A stretch of 63,947 nucleotides of DNA from CAYLNL01 sp964385175 (GCA_964385175.1 CAYLNL010000013.1:1-63947); one strand, 5' to 3'. Counted from the stretch's first letter, positions 17,301 through 26,388 are shown. A program made the numbers and translations. Notes: generated by a model from the sequence alone, not told the origin.

Positions 17301-18789
17301 AGATTTGCGCTTCCGGGAAACCGCACGCGTAAATGTAAATAAGCAAACCTTTTTCTTTGACAATATTCCATTAGTAGATACTCACTACAACACCCAATCC
17401 TTTTTTAAAGGAAGCATTACCCATACACAATTCAAACGCTGGTATTTAGATTGCACCTTAGATACCCGCGGGAAAAATTTCCTCGCCCTCAATACCCCCG
17501 AAACGGAAGAAGCTCTATACTACGGTACCGGGTTTATTAACGGTTCGGCAAGAATACGAGGTTATACAGACAGGCTCAACATACAGGTTAATGGCGCTAC
17601 AGGACCGGGTACCTCCATAAAAATACCCATCAGCGAGGTAAGCAGTATCGGGGACGCATCTTTCATCAATTTTATAGATAAGAACGAAAAAAACGAAAGC
17701 CTCAAGCGTGCCCAAGCCCGCACCTATGAGGGATTAGAAATGGAATTTGACCTGGATGTTACGCCCGACGCCGAAGCTGAAATTGTGGTGGACAAAAGGT
17801 CTGGCAGCACCCTGCGCGGCACCGGAGCAGGCAACCTCCTCATAGAAATCAATACCAACGGAAAATTTAATATGTGGGGCGACTTTATTACCTATACCGG
17901 AACCTATAATTTTAAATATGGCGGCGTTATCGATAAAAAATTCAGAGTACTTTCCGGCGGAACCATTAACTGGGAAGGAGACCCCTATAATGCCGCCATC
18001 AATATGCGAGCCGTATATTCCCTCTACGCTAACCCCGCCATTTTACTCGACAATTCAGAATTTGCCCGAAAAGTAGCCACCGAAGTAGAAATAAAATTAG
18101 ATGGAAACCTGGAACAGATAGAACCCGATTTTGAAATTAAATTCCCAGGTATGAACTCTGTAACCAACTCAGAACTTCAATATAAACTGGAAGAAAAAGA
18201 CAAGCGCCAGCTACAAGCCCTCTCCCTGCTATCCCAGGGCGCCTTCGTGAGAGAAGTGAGCATAAGCCAGCAGGCGCTCACCGGGAACCTGTTTGAAACC
18301 GCTTCCGGGCTGGTAAACGAAATTTTGAACGATGACGACGGTAAGTTTGATGTAGGCATATCTTTAGAAAAAGGAGGCAGAAACCCTAATGCCGACATCC
18401 AGGTAGAAGACCGCCTGGGTGTTACCATCACCACCCAGATAAATGAACGCATCCTGGTAAACGGCAAAATAGGCGTTCCCGTAGGAGGCGTTACAGAAAC
18501 CATAGTTGCCGGGAATGTAGAGGTAAAAATTCTCCTCAATGAAGATGGCACGCTCAGTGCAAAAATATTCAACAAAGAAAATGAAATCCAGCAATTCCTG
18601 GCAGACCGCCTTGGCTATACCCAGGGCGTGGGGCTTTCTTACCAGGTAGAGTTTGACACCTTACGCGAACTCTTTCGGAAAATTTTTAAAAAATCCCCCT
18701 CAAAACCAGCAAAAAAGAAAAAAGAACCCCAAGAAACTCCCGGGGAAGGCATTATCAATTTTTCCGATAAAAGAAAAAAAGATAAATAA
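14338..18789 (+). CDS. tamB: translocation and assembly module TamB-like protein
   Basis: A very long beta-rich protein of about 1480 residues that spans the periplasm; TamB with a TamA/BamA-type partner moves proteins or lipids to the outer membrane. The first canonical start is GTG at 14428, but that would cut off a perfect N-terminal membrane anchor. In-frame codons from about 14338 encode Lys/Arg-rich K-K-I-R-K followed by about 20 hydrophobic residues ending in I-P-A-V-Q-T, exactly where family members have their signal anchor. No ATG, GTG or TTG occurs upstream in that frame, so ATA at 14338 or a neighbouring non-canonical codon must be the start, or there is a base error. The DUF490 core is in the last 450 residues. 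The C-terminus is Lys-rich. Confidence 0.9.
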   Translation: MKKIRKILLRLFVSIFSILVIATLLLAIPAVQTAIAKRVTNRLNENYGVHIDIKRIKITPLLGTIALKEVYVEDHKNDTLLYLERLNTTVLSVKNIVNGTFRLGRTTLQGLRLHLKTYRGETDTNLDIFIAKLEGDTTTVSEKPFLLKASRIHLLRSEFTLVDENEKEPEILHFTKVQARVADFKIEGSAVFAGIENLSLRWKNGLILNHLTTQFSYTPSKMAFEGLCMETANGSAVNATMVFEYERQHLAYFVDKVHLKANFLNTILSLNDVNLFYDAFGRDKTVAFSSNVEGTLNTLKIKKLELESGNTHFKGDVALHGFFTKNEAYSVETYIAGLATSYADLNSLMPRLLGKSLPASLLKLGLFRMRGHAVIMPDEVDTALEIETALGAGSVDGNITRIRTIDRAAYKGFVSFRDFSMGKLIGDENLGEITLAVEVDGEGFTPETLHTEVIGTIDKLAYHNYNYTAIQVSGLLKDQLFDGSLVVNDPNFKFDFKGLADFSQEVNEFNFRASVEYANLYKLNLVSRDTLSLFKGEVSMNMKANSIDDAVGTISFLKTTYTNQNDTYYFDDFSITASMQGEERLLEINSPDIITGYVKGKFYINELGKLVQNSVGSMYTNYSPYKISPHQYIEFNGSIYNKIVEVFYPSVNFGANTYIKGSMKADNGDFKLTFKSPQINIKDNVIQEVNVQVDNKNPLFNTYVEIGEVVTKNYRISDFNLINTKIKDTLFFRTECKGGQDRSDAYNFNFYHTLNKDKKSVVGIKTSDLTFKGNKWLLNRDNDGKNRVIFSNALDTIDIQDIVMTHNEERIDLGGKLIDSTYKNIRLQFKNVSLQNITPAIDSLSLDGLVNGGVNLLQTNGNYLPTANLVIENFKVNNTPLGILKTSILGKDNLKRYAVNINLENDAVESLAIVGDITVDKGDPNLHLQGSFQNLNLEILNLLKNEAISDIRGTLSGNVTCNGKLNNPNMEGRLFLENAGMKIPYLNVDLRFRETARVNVNKQTFFFDNIPLVDTHYNTQSFFKGSITHTQFKRWYLDCTLDTRGKNFLALNTPETEEALYYGTGFINGSARIRGYTDRLNIQVNGATGPGTSIKIPISEVSSIGDASFINFIDKNEKNESLKRAQARTYEGLEMEFDLDVTPDAEAEIVVDKRSGSTLRGTGAGNLLIEINTNGKFNMWGDFITYTGTYNFKYGGVIDKKFRVLSGGTINWEGDPYNAAINMRAVYSLYANPAILLDNSEFARKVATEVEIKLDGNLEQIEPDFEIKFPGMNSVTNSELQYKLEEKDKRQLQALSLLSQGAFVREVSISQQALTGNLFETASGLVNEILNDDDGKFDVGISLEKGGRNPNADIQVEDRLGVTITTQINERILVNGKIGVPVGGVTETIVAGNVEVKILLNEDGTLSAKIFNKENEIQQFLADRLGYTQGVGLSYQVEFDTLRELFRKIFKKSPSKPAKKKKEPQETPGEGIINFSDKRKKDK

Positions 18790-18903
18790 GCAACTTTTAT
18801 TTTTCTCATCCCCATCCTATATTCATTATTTTGGCAATTAACAATCATTACTTTTTTCATCTATGCAAAATATTCGTATTTTCACCCGCCAAATAATAGC
18901 CCC

Positions 18904-20145
18904 ATGACCCGTAAACAAACTTTGCAACACCTCTTTAGCCTGCCAGTGGTAGTAGCGGCGCTGGGCTATTTTGTAGATATATATGACCTGCTGCTTTTTG
19001 GCATTGTGAGAATACCTAGTTTACAATCCCTCGGGCTTTCGCCCGACCAACTCGGTGTTACCATCATTAACTGGCAAATGGGCGGGCTGCTCATTGGCGG
19101 CATTATATGGGGTGTAATGGGCGATAAACGCGGGCGTCTTTCTGTCTTATTCGGTTCTATTATTATGTATTCCCTCGCCAATATTGCCTGTGGTTTCCTT
19201 CCCCAAATAACCTTTATGGATAAGGGACAAGCCTATATATGGCTACGCTTTATAGCTGGTATTGGGCTGGCAGGCGAACTGGGAGCCGGTATTACCTTGG
19301 TTTCTGAAACCCTTCCCAAAGAACTGCGCGCCATTGGCACCTCGCTCGTAGCCGGTTTTGGGCTGCTCGGCGCCGTAGTTGCAAATTTCACAGTAGAACT
19401 GGCAAGTGATTGGACGGTGGCTTATTGGATTGGCGGCGCCATGGGCTTATGCCTGTTGCTCCTGCGCGTAGGCGTGCTCGAATCTGGCATGTACAAAAAC
19501 GTGCAACACGACAAAACAGTTAAAAGAGGCAATTTACTCTTATTTTTCAACTCCAAAGAACGCCTCATCCGCTACCTCAAGTGCATTGCCATTGGGCTGC
19601 CCACCTGGTTTTCTATAGGCATCCTGGCAATGCTGGGCAACCAATTTGGCGAAGCCCTTCAGCTACGGTCTGCCGTTAAACCCGGTATGGCAATTATGTG
19701 GGCTTACATAGGCATATCAGCCGGCGATTTTTTAAGCGGGTTCATTTCCCATGCACTCCAATCCCGTAAAAAAGCTATTTTGTGGATGACACTCTTTACC
19801 CTGCTTGGAATAATTCTAATGCTTTTCACTTCCTATAAATCTACAGGAATCTATTATTTCTACTGTGTTTGGCTCGGATTAGGAACCGGTTATTGGGCGA
19901 TGTTTGTAACCGTAGGCGCCGAACAATTCGGAACCAATATCCGCTCCACCGCAGCCACCACTATTCCCAACATGGTACGCGGCACCGTAGTGCTTATGAC
20001 CCTTTGTTACGACTGGTTGAAAGAGGCAGGCATATCTATCATTACATCGGGTGCCATTGTAGGCGCCATCTGCTTTGGTTTGGGCATCTACGCCACCCTT
20101 ACCATTCCTGAAACTCATGGCAAGGATTTAGATTTTGTGGAATAA
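18904..20145 (+). CDS. MFS transporter, aromatic acid/metabolite symporter-like
   Basis: The 413-residue protein has twelve predicted membrane segments in two halves and the loop 2-3 signature G-x-x-x-D-R/K-x-G-R as G-D-K-R-G-R (about residues 75-80). The first helix carries an acidic Y-F-V-D-I-Y-D motif and the fourth R-F-I-A-G-I-G-L-A-G-E-L-G-A-G, as in the metabolite:H+ and aromatic-acid symporter branches. A long central loop contains Lys/Arg-rich residues. Substrate cannot be told from sequence. It is followed by recG after 126 nt and is unlikely to be functionally tied to it. Confidence 0.88.
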   Translation: MTRKQTLQHLFSLPVVVAALGYFVDIYDLLLFGIVRIPSLQSLGLSPDQLGVTIINWQMGGLLIGGIIWGVMGDKRGRLSVLFGSIIMYSLANIACGFLPQITFMDKGQAYIWLRFIAGIGLAGELGAGITLVSETLPKELRAIGTSLVAGFGLLGAVVANFTVELASDWTVAYWIGGAMGLCLLLLRVGVLESGMYKNVQHDKTVKRGNLLLFFNSKERLIRYLKCIAIGLPTWFSIGILAMLGNQFGEALQLRSAVKPGMAIMWAYIGISAGDFLSGFISHALQSRKKAILWMTLFTLLGIILMLFTSYKSTGIYYFYCVWLGLGTGYWAMFVTVGAEQFGTNIRSTAATTIPNMVRGTVVLMTLCYDWLKEAGISIITSGAIVGAICFGLGIYATLTIPETHGKDLDFVE

Positions 20146-20259
20146 ATCATTACGTATTCTTCTAATCTGCCACCCAATGGCTTTTTTTAACTGCCAGCTA
20201 CACCGGTAAAATCCTAAACCTCATTACCATTTCACTCCCTTTACTCCTATTTCTTATCG

Positions 20260-20267
20260 TATATTCG
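20260..20267 (+). promoter_or_regulatory. -7-like box 4 nt before recG start
   Basis: TATATTCG matches TAnnTTTG at seven of eight positions and lies exactly 4 nt before the recG ATG, the same geometry as at rlmD, rlmH and murI. It predicts a leaderless or nearly leaderless transcript. Confidence 0.4.
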
Positions 20268-20271
20268 TACC

Positions 20272-22380
20272 ATGAATGAAACCGGGCTCCAAACCGCTAT
20301 TACTTACCTCAAAGGCGTTGGGCCTAATAGGGCGACATTGCTCGCAACCGAAGTGAACATACAAACCTATGAAGACCTTCTTAACTTTTTTCCCAACCGC
20401 TACATAGACAGAACCCGCTATTACCAGGTAAAAGAATTGCAACCCGCTAACCCCGCAGAAGTGCAGTTAGTAGGCACCATAAGCAATATAAAAATGGTGC
20501 AACAAAAAAGAGGAAAACGATTAACAGCAACTTTTGAAGATGATACCGGTGCCATAGAACTCGTTTGGTTTCGCGGGCATGCCCAGATTCGAAAATACCT
20601 GCAACCAGATACCCGCTATGTAATTTTTGGCAAGTGCAACTGGTATAATAGCTCATTTTCTATGCCCCACCCAGAAATGGAGTTAGTTTCAGAGCACGAG
20701 CAACGCTTGCGAACCGCCATGCAACCCATTTACCCTTCCACCGAAAAATTAGCAGCCCAGGGCATTACCAATCGCGTTTTTAACAAACTCATAGAACAGC
20801 TGTTCCTGGAAACCGGGGCGCATTTTCCAGAAACACTACCCCCTGCACTCTGCTCTAAACTACAATTACTCTCCCGCAGCCATGCCCTTTTCAACATCCA
20901 TTTTCCAAAAAATACCCAACTATTAGCGCAAGCCCAGTATCGCCTTAAATTTGAAGAATTATTCTACATTCAACTTCAGCTAATCTATAAAAACCTTAGC
21001 CGAAAACGAAAAATAAAAGGCTTTGTGTTTGAAAAAGTAGGTCAATTCTTCAATAATTTTTATGAACACCACTTACCCTTTTCCCTCACCGAAGCTCAAA
21101 AAAGAACTTTTCGGGAAATTCGGAAAGATGTAGGCAGCGGCGCCCACATGAACCGCCTCTTACAAGGAGATGTAGGTTCCGGAAAAACCATTGTAGCATT
21201 TATGACCCTGCTGCTGGCAAAAGACAATGGCTACCAATCGTGCCTCATGGCGCCTACTGAAATCCTCGCCATACAACACTATCGCTACCTCGCCGCCCTT
21301 AGCCAACCCTTAGATATTCGTGTCGCCCTCCTCACAGGCTCTACCAAGACAGCTCAGCGCAAAGAACTCTACGAAGCTGCTGCCGTGGGAGCAATAGATA
21401 TACTCATCGGCACCCATGCCTTGCTGGAAGACCATGTGAAATTTAAAAACCTCGGGCTGGCGGTTATTGACGAGCAACATAAATTCGGTGTGGAGCAGCG
21501 GGCAAAACTGTGGCGAAAAAACACCTCACCTCCTCACGTGTTGGTTATGACGGCCACACCTATTCCTAGAACGCTGGCGATGACTCTCTATGGCGATTTG
21601 GATGTTTCTGTAATTGATGAACTTCCCCCCGGCAGAACACCTGTAAAAACCGTACATCGGTATGATCGCCATCGTCTCAGTGTATTTCGGTTTTTAAAAG
21701 AACAAATTGCACAAGGCAGGCAGGTATATGTAGTCTATCCGCTTATAGAAGAAAGTGAAACAATGGATTATAAAGATTTGATGGATGGCTATGAAAGTAT
21801 TGAGCGTGAATTTCCGAAACCAACTTACCAGATAGCTATTGTTCACGGACGTATGAACCCGGCTGATAAAGACCTGGAAATGGAACGGTTTGTAAAGGGA
21901 AAAACCCAGCTTATGGTAGCTACCACCGTTATAGAAGTGGGAGTAGATGTTCCCAACGCTACGGTAATGGTAATAGAGAGCGCAGAACGTTTTGGACTAT
22001 CGCAACTACACCAGCTGCGCGGCAGGGTAGGGAGGGGCTCTAAGGAGAGTTACTGTATTTTAATGACGGCAGATATATTGAAAGACGATGCATATACCCG
22101 TATTCAAACCATGTGCACCACTAATGATGGCTTTGAAATTGCTGAAGTAGATTTGAAATTGCGGGGCCCCGGCGATTTATCGGGCACCCAGCAAAGCGGT
22201 GTCATGAGTCTTAAAATAGCCAATATTGTAAAAGACTCCGATATTTTAAAAATAGCCCGCAACTGCGCTGCTGAAATTCTTGGAAAAGACCCCGATTTGT
22301 CGCTTCCTGAAAATGAAATTTTAAACCGCACCTATGCCAGCATACAGAAACGCCAGCGAGGCTGGGGGTATATTAGCTGA
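20272..22380 (+). CDS. recG: ATP-dependent DNA helicase RecG
   Basis: The 702-residue protein unwinds branched DNA and reverses stalled replication forks. It has an N-terminal OB/wedge domain with G-V-G-P-N-R-A near residue 16, Walker A G-D-V-G-S-G-K-T (about 301-308), D-E-Q-H box (about 400), T-A-T-P-I-P-R-T-L-A (about 422) and helicase C motifs A-T-T-V-I-E-V-G-V-D-V-P and Q-L-R-G-R-V-G-R-G. Length and all motifs are complete. The 3' end is followed directly by the 22.4-22.8 kb repeats. Confidence 0.97.
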   Translation: MNETGLQTAITYLKGVGPNRATLLATEVNIQTYEDLLNFFPNRYIDRTRYYQVKELQPANPAEVQLVGTISNIKMVQQKRGKRLTATFEDDTGAIELVWFRGHAQIRKYLQPDTRYVIFGKCNWYNSSFSMPHPEMELVSEHEQRLRTAMQPIYPSTEKLAAQGITNRVFNKLIEQLFLETGAHFPETLPPALCSKLQLLSRSHALFNIHFPKNTQLLAQAQYRLKFEELFYIQLQLIYKNLSRKRKIKGFVFEKVGQFFNNFYEHHLPFSLTEAQKRTFREIRKDVGSGAHMNRLLQGDVGSGKTIVAFMTLLLAKDNGYQSCLMAPTEILAIQHYRYLAALSQPLDIRVALLTGSTKTAQRKELYEAAAVGAIDILIGTHALLEDHVKFKNLGLAVIDEQHKFGVEQRAKLWRKNTSPPHVLVMTATPIPRTLAMTLYGDLDVSVIDELPPGRTPVKTVHRYDRHRLSVFRFLKEQIAQGRQVYVVYPLIEESETMDYKDLMDGYESIEREFPKPTYQIAIVHGRMNPADKDLEMERFVKGKTQLMVATTVIEVGVDVPNATVMVIESAERFGLSQLHQLRGRVGRGSKESYCILMTADILKDDAYTRIQTMCTTNDGFEIAEVDLKLRGPGDLSGTQQSGVMSLKIANIVKDSDILKIARNCAAEILGKDPDLSLPENEILNRTYASIQKRQRGWGYIS

Positions 22381-22384
22381 GGAG

Positions 22385-22816
22385 ATAATGATAAATGGAA
22401 TAAACAGCATGGTTTTAGTAATGAGATATGAGTATTGAGTAGTGAAAATAATGCGCTTTGTGTTCTTTGCGGTAAAAATAGAAACAAGAAACAAGAAACA
22501 AGAACCAAGAATCAAGACAGTTTTTTGAATACCCGATGGTTTCAACCGTCGGCTTTTGTAATGAGATATGAGTATTGAGTAGTGAGGATGATGTGTTTTG
22601 TGTTCTTTGCAGTAAAAATAGAGACAAGAACCAAGAATCAAGACGGTTTTTTGAATACCCGATGGTTTCAACCGTCGGCTTTAGTAATGAGATATGAGTA
22701 TTGAGTAGTGAGAATAATGCGCTTTGTGTTCTTTGCGGTAAAAATAGAAACAAGAAACAAGAAACAAGAAACAAGACAGTTTTTTGAATAGCCGATGGTT
22801 TCAACCTTTCTGAATG
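22385..22816 (+). repeat. dispersed heptad/hairpin repeat, three tandem units
   Basis: Three units of about 125 bp lie between the convergent recG and flippase genes. Each unit holds, in order, a CTTTGTGTTCTTTGCGGTAA word, a purine-rich array of heptamers (NNCAAGA, five, three and four copies), TTTTTTGAATA, the imperfect hairpin CCGATGGTTTCAACCGTCGG (22533-22552, 22659-22678; the third is cut off near 22816) and a second heptamer array of the type GAGTATT. The third unit ends abruptly where the flippase 3' end begins. Members elsewhere in the window are at 25345-25395, 26040-26365, 44195-44350 and 61765-62335. Confidence 0.85.
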
Positions 22817-22829
22817 GTTTAAAATAGTA

Positions 22830-24302
22830 TTACGTTCCACCCCGTTGAAATAATCGCCGTATAAGGGGCATAAACTTATCCAGCAGGCGTAGCCGATACA
22901 TACTGCCTATAGTGAGCGCCAGATTCAGCGATACCTTGTAGAAAAGTGTTAAAAGAGGGGTTTTTGCAGGCGGCAATAAGTACATCACCGTTCCCGAAAT
23001 AAGGAATACCAGCAAGAGCTTCAGGAAAGAACCATCGTAAGGAGAAAGCCCCAGTTTTTTATAAATAAAAAACGCTTTGGCACCATTAAACAACGCCATA
23101 GAAACCAACGAAGCCCAGGCTACCCCAATGATGCCAAGAGACGTTTGTGTTAAAAAGAAAAGATTTAGAGAAAGGTTTAGTACTACCAAACCCAAAAGAA
23201 TTGCCAGGTTAAAGCGGTAATAACGCGAATAGGAAATAATTTCTGTATTAAACCCCGTAGCCATATTCAGCAAAACGCTACCCCCAAGAATAAAGATGAT
23301 AGGCAGGGAAGGGTCTAAACTTTCACGAGCAGGCAAGATTGCAAAAAACGAGGGTAAACCTATCAGCAAACAACTATAAAACAAAGCCCCCACCATAAAC
23401 AATATCTTGGTATATTCCCGGTAAGCTGTGCCGAGCTCTTGTAAACTATTGTTTTTCAAATAATTAGAAATTACAGGCGCATACCATGCAAATAATCCCG
23501 TAGCCGGTATTGCCAGAGCGGTAGCCACTGTAAAGCCAATAGTATAGGTTCCATTCGCTTCAAAAGAAATAAATTCTGTAATGAGAATAGAGTCCATCCG
23601 AAAAGCCAAAAACGAGCCTAAACTGCCGGCAAACGAATATAAACTATACCTCGTATGGTCGCTGCGCGAAAGCTCATTAAAAAGTAACCGAAACCGAAAA
23701 TCGAAACCCGGACGATACTTTCTACCCACATATATCGCCAGTAAAACCAAGATAAGCCCGTATGAAAGTGCATACCAGCCAATAGCCAACGTAACCGAAG
23801 TCACCCCCCAGAAAAGCAGCCCAAAAACCAGCGGTAACACTATTTTAGGAAGCAGCTTTTCAAACAAAGTAGGCACAACTACTCTATGCAGGTTAGCCGC
23901 CTGTTTTTTGAATACTTCGGTAAATGCCAGCGCTATCCCTATAAATAGCGCCATAAAGAGATAAACCGCCGTTTTCTGGTCTATAAAAAAAGAAAAACCC
24001 GCCACTGCCGCTAAAACCACCAAAGCCCATACCCCCACCGAAAAAAGACTATAGTTGAACAACCGTTTTTTATTCTCAGCGGTTAACGAGGGATAAAAAT
24101 GAATGAGTGCCTGGGAAACCCCCAGCCCTATAACCGGCGACAGCATTTGAGCGATAGATTCTATATAGCGTATAATTCCCAAAAACTCCTTGTTATAGGG
24201 GTAAACAAAGAGCGTAGAGAAAACCCCGATAATCATACCCATATAACTAATAAGGCTATAGAAAAAAACTTGGCTCAAAGGTTTTTTTCGCTCCATACTC
24301 AT
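22830..24302 (-). CDS. polysaccharide flippase (Wzx/MATE-like)
   Basis: The 490-residue protein has 12-14 predicted membrane helices and the layout of the polysaccharide-export MOP superfamily: cytoplasmic N-terminus Lys-Lys-Pro-Leu-Ser, first helix Ser-Tyr-Met-Gly-Met, a charged A-F-R-M-D-S segment near the seventh helix and a basic C-terminus. These proteins flip lipid-linked oligosaccharides across the inner membrane. A neighbouring divergent glycosyltransferase 2 gene supports a glycan role. Substrate unknown. A second ATG (24296) two codons later is equally possible as start. Confidence 0.85.
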   Translation of the reverse strand: MSMERKKPLSQVFFYSLISYMGMIIGVFSTLFVYPYNKEFLGIIRYIESIAQMLSPVIGLGVSQALIHFYPSLTAENKKRLFNYSLFSVGVWALVVLAAVAGFSFFIDQKTAVYLFMALFIGIALAFTEVFKKQAANLHRVVVPTLFEKLLPKIVLPLVFGLLFWGVTSVTLAIGWYALSYGLILVLLAIYVGRKYRPGFDFRFRLLFNELSRSDHTRYSLYSFAGSLGSFLAFRMDSILITEFISFEANGTYTIGFTVATALAIPATGLFAWYAPVISNYLKNNSLQELGTAYREYTKILFMVGALFYSCLLIGLPSFFAILPARESLDPSLPIIFILGGSVLLNMATGFNTEIISYSRYYRFNLAILLGLVVLNLSLNLFFLTQTSLGIIGVAWASLVSMALFNGAKAFFIYKKLGLSPYDGSFLKLLLVFLISGTVMYLLPPAKTPLLTLFYKVSLNLALTIGSMYRLRLLDKFMPLIRRLFQRGGT

Positions 24303-24455
24303 GCGGGTTTAAACTCAGTATTTGGAGACGACGTCTGCAAAAAGATGCCTCTGGCAGAAAACCATTGAGCAGCAGGCACAAGAGTGTACCCTATCTGTAT
24401 TGTATATAATTTTTTCAATCCCGCAAAAATAAAGATATTTGCATTGGCATTGCCT

Positions 24456-25325
24456 ATGAAATACTATATCATTATCCCCTGCCATAACGAAGCCGCTTTT
24501 TTGCCCCTTACGCTGGAAGCCCTTACCCGTCAAACCTTGCCCCCTGCAAAGGTAGTGTTGGTAAACGACCATTCTACAGACGATACCGAAACAGTTATAG
24601 ATAATTATACGGCTCGCTATCCCCACATGATAAAAGTTACCATTTCATCCTCGGGCGAACGTAAGCCAGGCGCCAAAGTGATTCACGCTTTTATGAAAGG
24701 ATTAGAAAAAGTAGATGAGGTATATGATTTCCTAACAAAGTTAGATGCCGATTGTGTAGTGCCCGAAAATTATTTTGAAAAAATAGCTGAACGATTCAAC
24801 TCCGATGAAAAAATAGGAATTGCAGGAGGCATTGCATACGAAGAAAACAATAGGCTATGGAAACGCCATCACCCCATGGACAAAGACCATGTTCGGGGAG
24901 CGTTTAAGTCTTATACCCGTGCCTGTTTTAAAGCCATTGGTGGCGTAAGGAATTCAATAGGGTGGGATACGGCAGATGAGCTATTAGCCCGTTACCATGG
25001 TTTTGAGATATATGCCGATGAAACCCTTCCCGTAAAACACCTTCGCCCCACCGGAAGCGCCTATCATAAAAAAAGCAAACAACTCCAGGGCGAAGCCTTC
25101 TACAAATTGCGCTACGGCTGGATGCTTGCTTTCATAGCCTCTCTGAAAATGGCTTTGAAACAAGCCAATCCTGGCTTCGTAATCGCCAACCTGAAAGGAT
25201 TTTACGCTGCTAAAAAGAGAAAAACCCCATTTATAGTAACCCCTGCTGAAGGCGCTTTCATAAGGCGATATAGATACCAAAATATAGGTAAGAAACTCCG
25301 TTTTAATAAGAATTTCAAAAATTAG
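24456..25325 (+). CDS. family 2 glycosyltransferase
   Basis: The start at 24456 gives Met-Lys-Tyr-Tyr-Ile-Ile-Ile-Pro-Cys-His-Asn-Glu, the classic GT2 opening; upstream in-frame codons encode nothing family-like. The 289-residue protein has V-N-D-H-S-T-D-D (about residues 35-42) and the catalytic metal motif as K-L-D-A-D-C (about 92-97), then an E-N-Y-F segment and a basic C-terminus. It is divergent from the flippase with about 150 nt between starts. A sugar donor cannot be assigned. Confidence 0.9.
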   Translation: MKYYIIIPCHNEAAFLPLTLEALTRQTLPPAKVVLVNDHSTDDTETVIDNYTARYPHMIKVTISSSGERKPGAKVIHAFMKGLEKVDEVYDFLTKLDADCVVPENYFEKIAERFNSDEKIGIAGGIAYEENNRLWKRHHPMDKDHVRGAFKSYTRACFKAIGGVRNSIGWDTADELLARYHGFEIYADETLPVKHLRPTGSAYHKKSKQLQGEAFYKLRYGWMLAFIASLKMALKQANPGFVIANLKGFYAAKKRKTPFIVTPAEGAFIRRYRYQNIGKKLRFNKNFKN

Positions 25326-25344
25326 AACTTGCCATTTCCCTCTT

Positions 25345-25395
25345 TATTCTTGTTTCTTGGCTCTATTTTTACCGCAAAGAACACAAAGCGCATCG
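25345..25395 (-). repeat. partial copy of the dispersed repeat
   Basis: The stretch has heptamer words (TTCTTGT TTCTTGG) followed by CTATTTTTACCGCAAAGAAC and ACAAAGCGC, the reverse complement of the start of the 22.4-kb units. The hairpin part is absent. Confidence 0.7.
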
Positions 25396-25453
25396 TTAGC
25401 GGTCATTGTAAGAGGACACAGCAGATATTAATAAACGGCACAATAAAAACGAT

Positions 25454-25906
25454 ATGACAAAAAGTAAATTACTCGAAATGAACAACGTTGGTATCGTTGT
25501 AGAAAATCTTGATAAGGCAATTTCTTTCTTCTCAGAAATAGGACTGAAACTTGAAGGACGAACAATGGTTGAAGGTGAATGGTCGGGACGAGTAACCGGG
25601 CTCAAAAATCAATCTGTAGAAATTGCGATGATGGTTACACCTGACGGACACAGCCGACTTGAACTTTCAAGATTTATAACACCAACAACTATTTCTGACC
25701 ATAGGACGGCACCTGTTAATTCTTTGGGTTACTTAAGAGTTATGTTTAAAGTTGACAATATAGATGAGTTGCTGTCCAGGCTTACCAAACAAGGCGCTAC
25801 ACTTGTTGACGAAGTGGTTAACTATCAAGACATATACCGGCTATGTTACATTCGCGGGGTTGAAGGGCTACTAATTGGACTTGCAGAGCAAATAAATAAC
25901 AAATGA
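25454..25906 (+). CDS. VOC/glyoxalase-fold protein
   Basis: The 150-residue product has the two beta-alpha-beta-beta-beta modules of the vicinal-oxygen-chelate fold: M-N-N-V-G-I-V-V-E-N-L-D-K-A-I-S-F-F near the start and L-G-Y-L-R-V-M-F-K-V-D-N-I-D near residue 93. It resembles glyoxalase and bleomycin-resistance proteins, which bind a metal and varied substrates. It lies alone in the repeat-rich 25.3-26.4 kb region. Substrate unknown. AT content is higher than for its neighbours, so it may be acquired. Confidence 0.85.
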   Translation: MTKSKLLEMNNVGIVVENLDKAISFFSEIGLKLEGRTMVEGEWSGRVTGLKNQSVEIAMMVTPDGHSRLELSRFITPTTISDHRTAPVNSLGYLRVMFKVDNIDELLSRLTKQGATLVDEVVNYQDIYRLCYIRGVEGLLIGLAEQINNK

Positions 25907-26039
25907 AAAAACAACGAACTGCTAATGTATATACAAAATAGGCGTTATAGTAGTAAATTCAAGGATTATATCCCGCTTCAATATTGTATTGGCCTGATAA
26001 GTTTGGAGCCCGCAATCGCCTACTTTTGTCTTGTATGTT

Positions 26040-26265
26040 GTTTCAATTTTTACCACAAAGAACACAAAGTTTTTTCGCAAAGAACACAAAGCATCGTTTT
26101 CACTACTAAAGCCGACGGTTGAAACCATCGGCTATTCAAAAAACTGTCTTGTATGTTGTTTCAATTTTTACTACAAAGAACACAAAGTTTTTTCGCAAAG
26201 AACACAAAGCATCATTTTCACTACTAAAGCCGACGGTTGAAACCATCGGCTATTCAAAACAACGG
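26040..26265 (-). repeat. two tandem units of the dispersed repeat, opposite orientation
   Basis: Two units with a period of 118 bp, each with ACAAAGAACACAAAG words and the hairpin core GCCGACGGTTGAAACCATCGGC (26111-26132 and 26229-26250). Relative to the copies at 22.4 kb they are inverted. They continue into the heptamer array at 26266. Confidence 0.85.
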
Positions 26266-26365
26266 TCTTGATTCTTGGTTCTTGATTCTTGATTCTTGAT
26301 TCTTGGTTCTTGGTTCTTGGTTCTTGATTCTTGGCTCTTGATTCTTGGCTCTTGATTCTTGTTTC
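26266..26365 (-). repeat. long heptanucleotide tandem array (TTCTTGR, about 14 copies)
   Basis: About fourteen consecutive 7-bp units TTCTTGA, TTCTTGG, CTCTTGA and close variants run without interruption. They are the reverse complement of the short NNCAAGA heptamers inside the other repeat copies, expanded here. The array ends about 14 nt before the -7 box of the sprT-like gene. Confidence 0.9.
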
Positions 26366-26378
26366 TAAAGAAAACCCC

Positions 26379-26386
26379 TATTTTTG
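26379..26386 (+). promoter_or_regulatory. -7 box of the sprT-like gene
   Basis: TATTTTTG is an exact TAnnTTTG and lies 2 nt before the ATG at 26389 and 5 nt before the ATG at 26392, predicting a leaderless mRNA. The upstream side of this promoter is the heptamer array, so array length could influence it. Confidence 0.6.
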
Positions 26387-26388
26387 CA

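Noticed and set aside
22480..22810. Possible CRISPR-like array
   Set aside because: The repeats are about 125 bp apart, contain heptamers themselves, and the intervening sequence is also repeated, so there are no unique spacers; no cas genes.
22321..22840. Overlapping minus-strand frames of 116 and 141 codons with repeated Tyr-Ser-Lys-Asn segments
   Set aside because: They run through the heptad/hairpin repeats; the same peptide words recur at 25.9-26.2 and 61.7-62.3 kb only because the DNA repeats. No start context or family.
25922..26240. Short frames on both strands with Lys-Glu-His-Lys words
   Set aside because: Translations of the repeat units; no protein-like composition.
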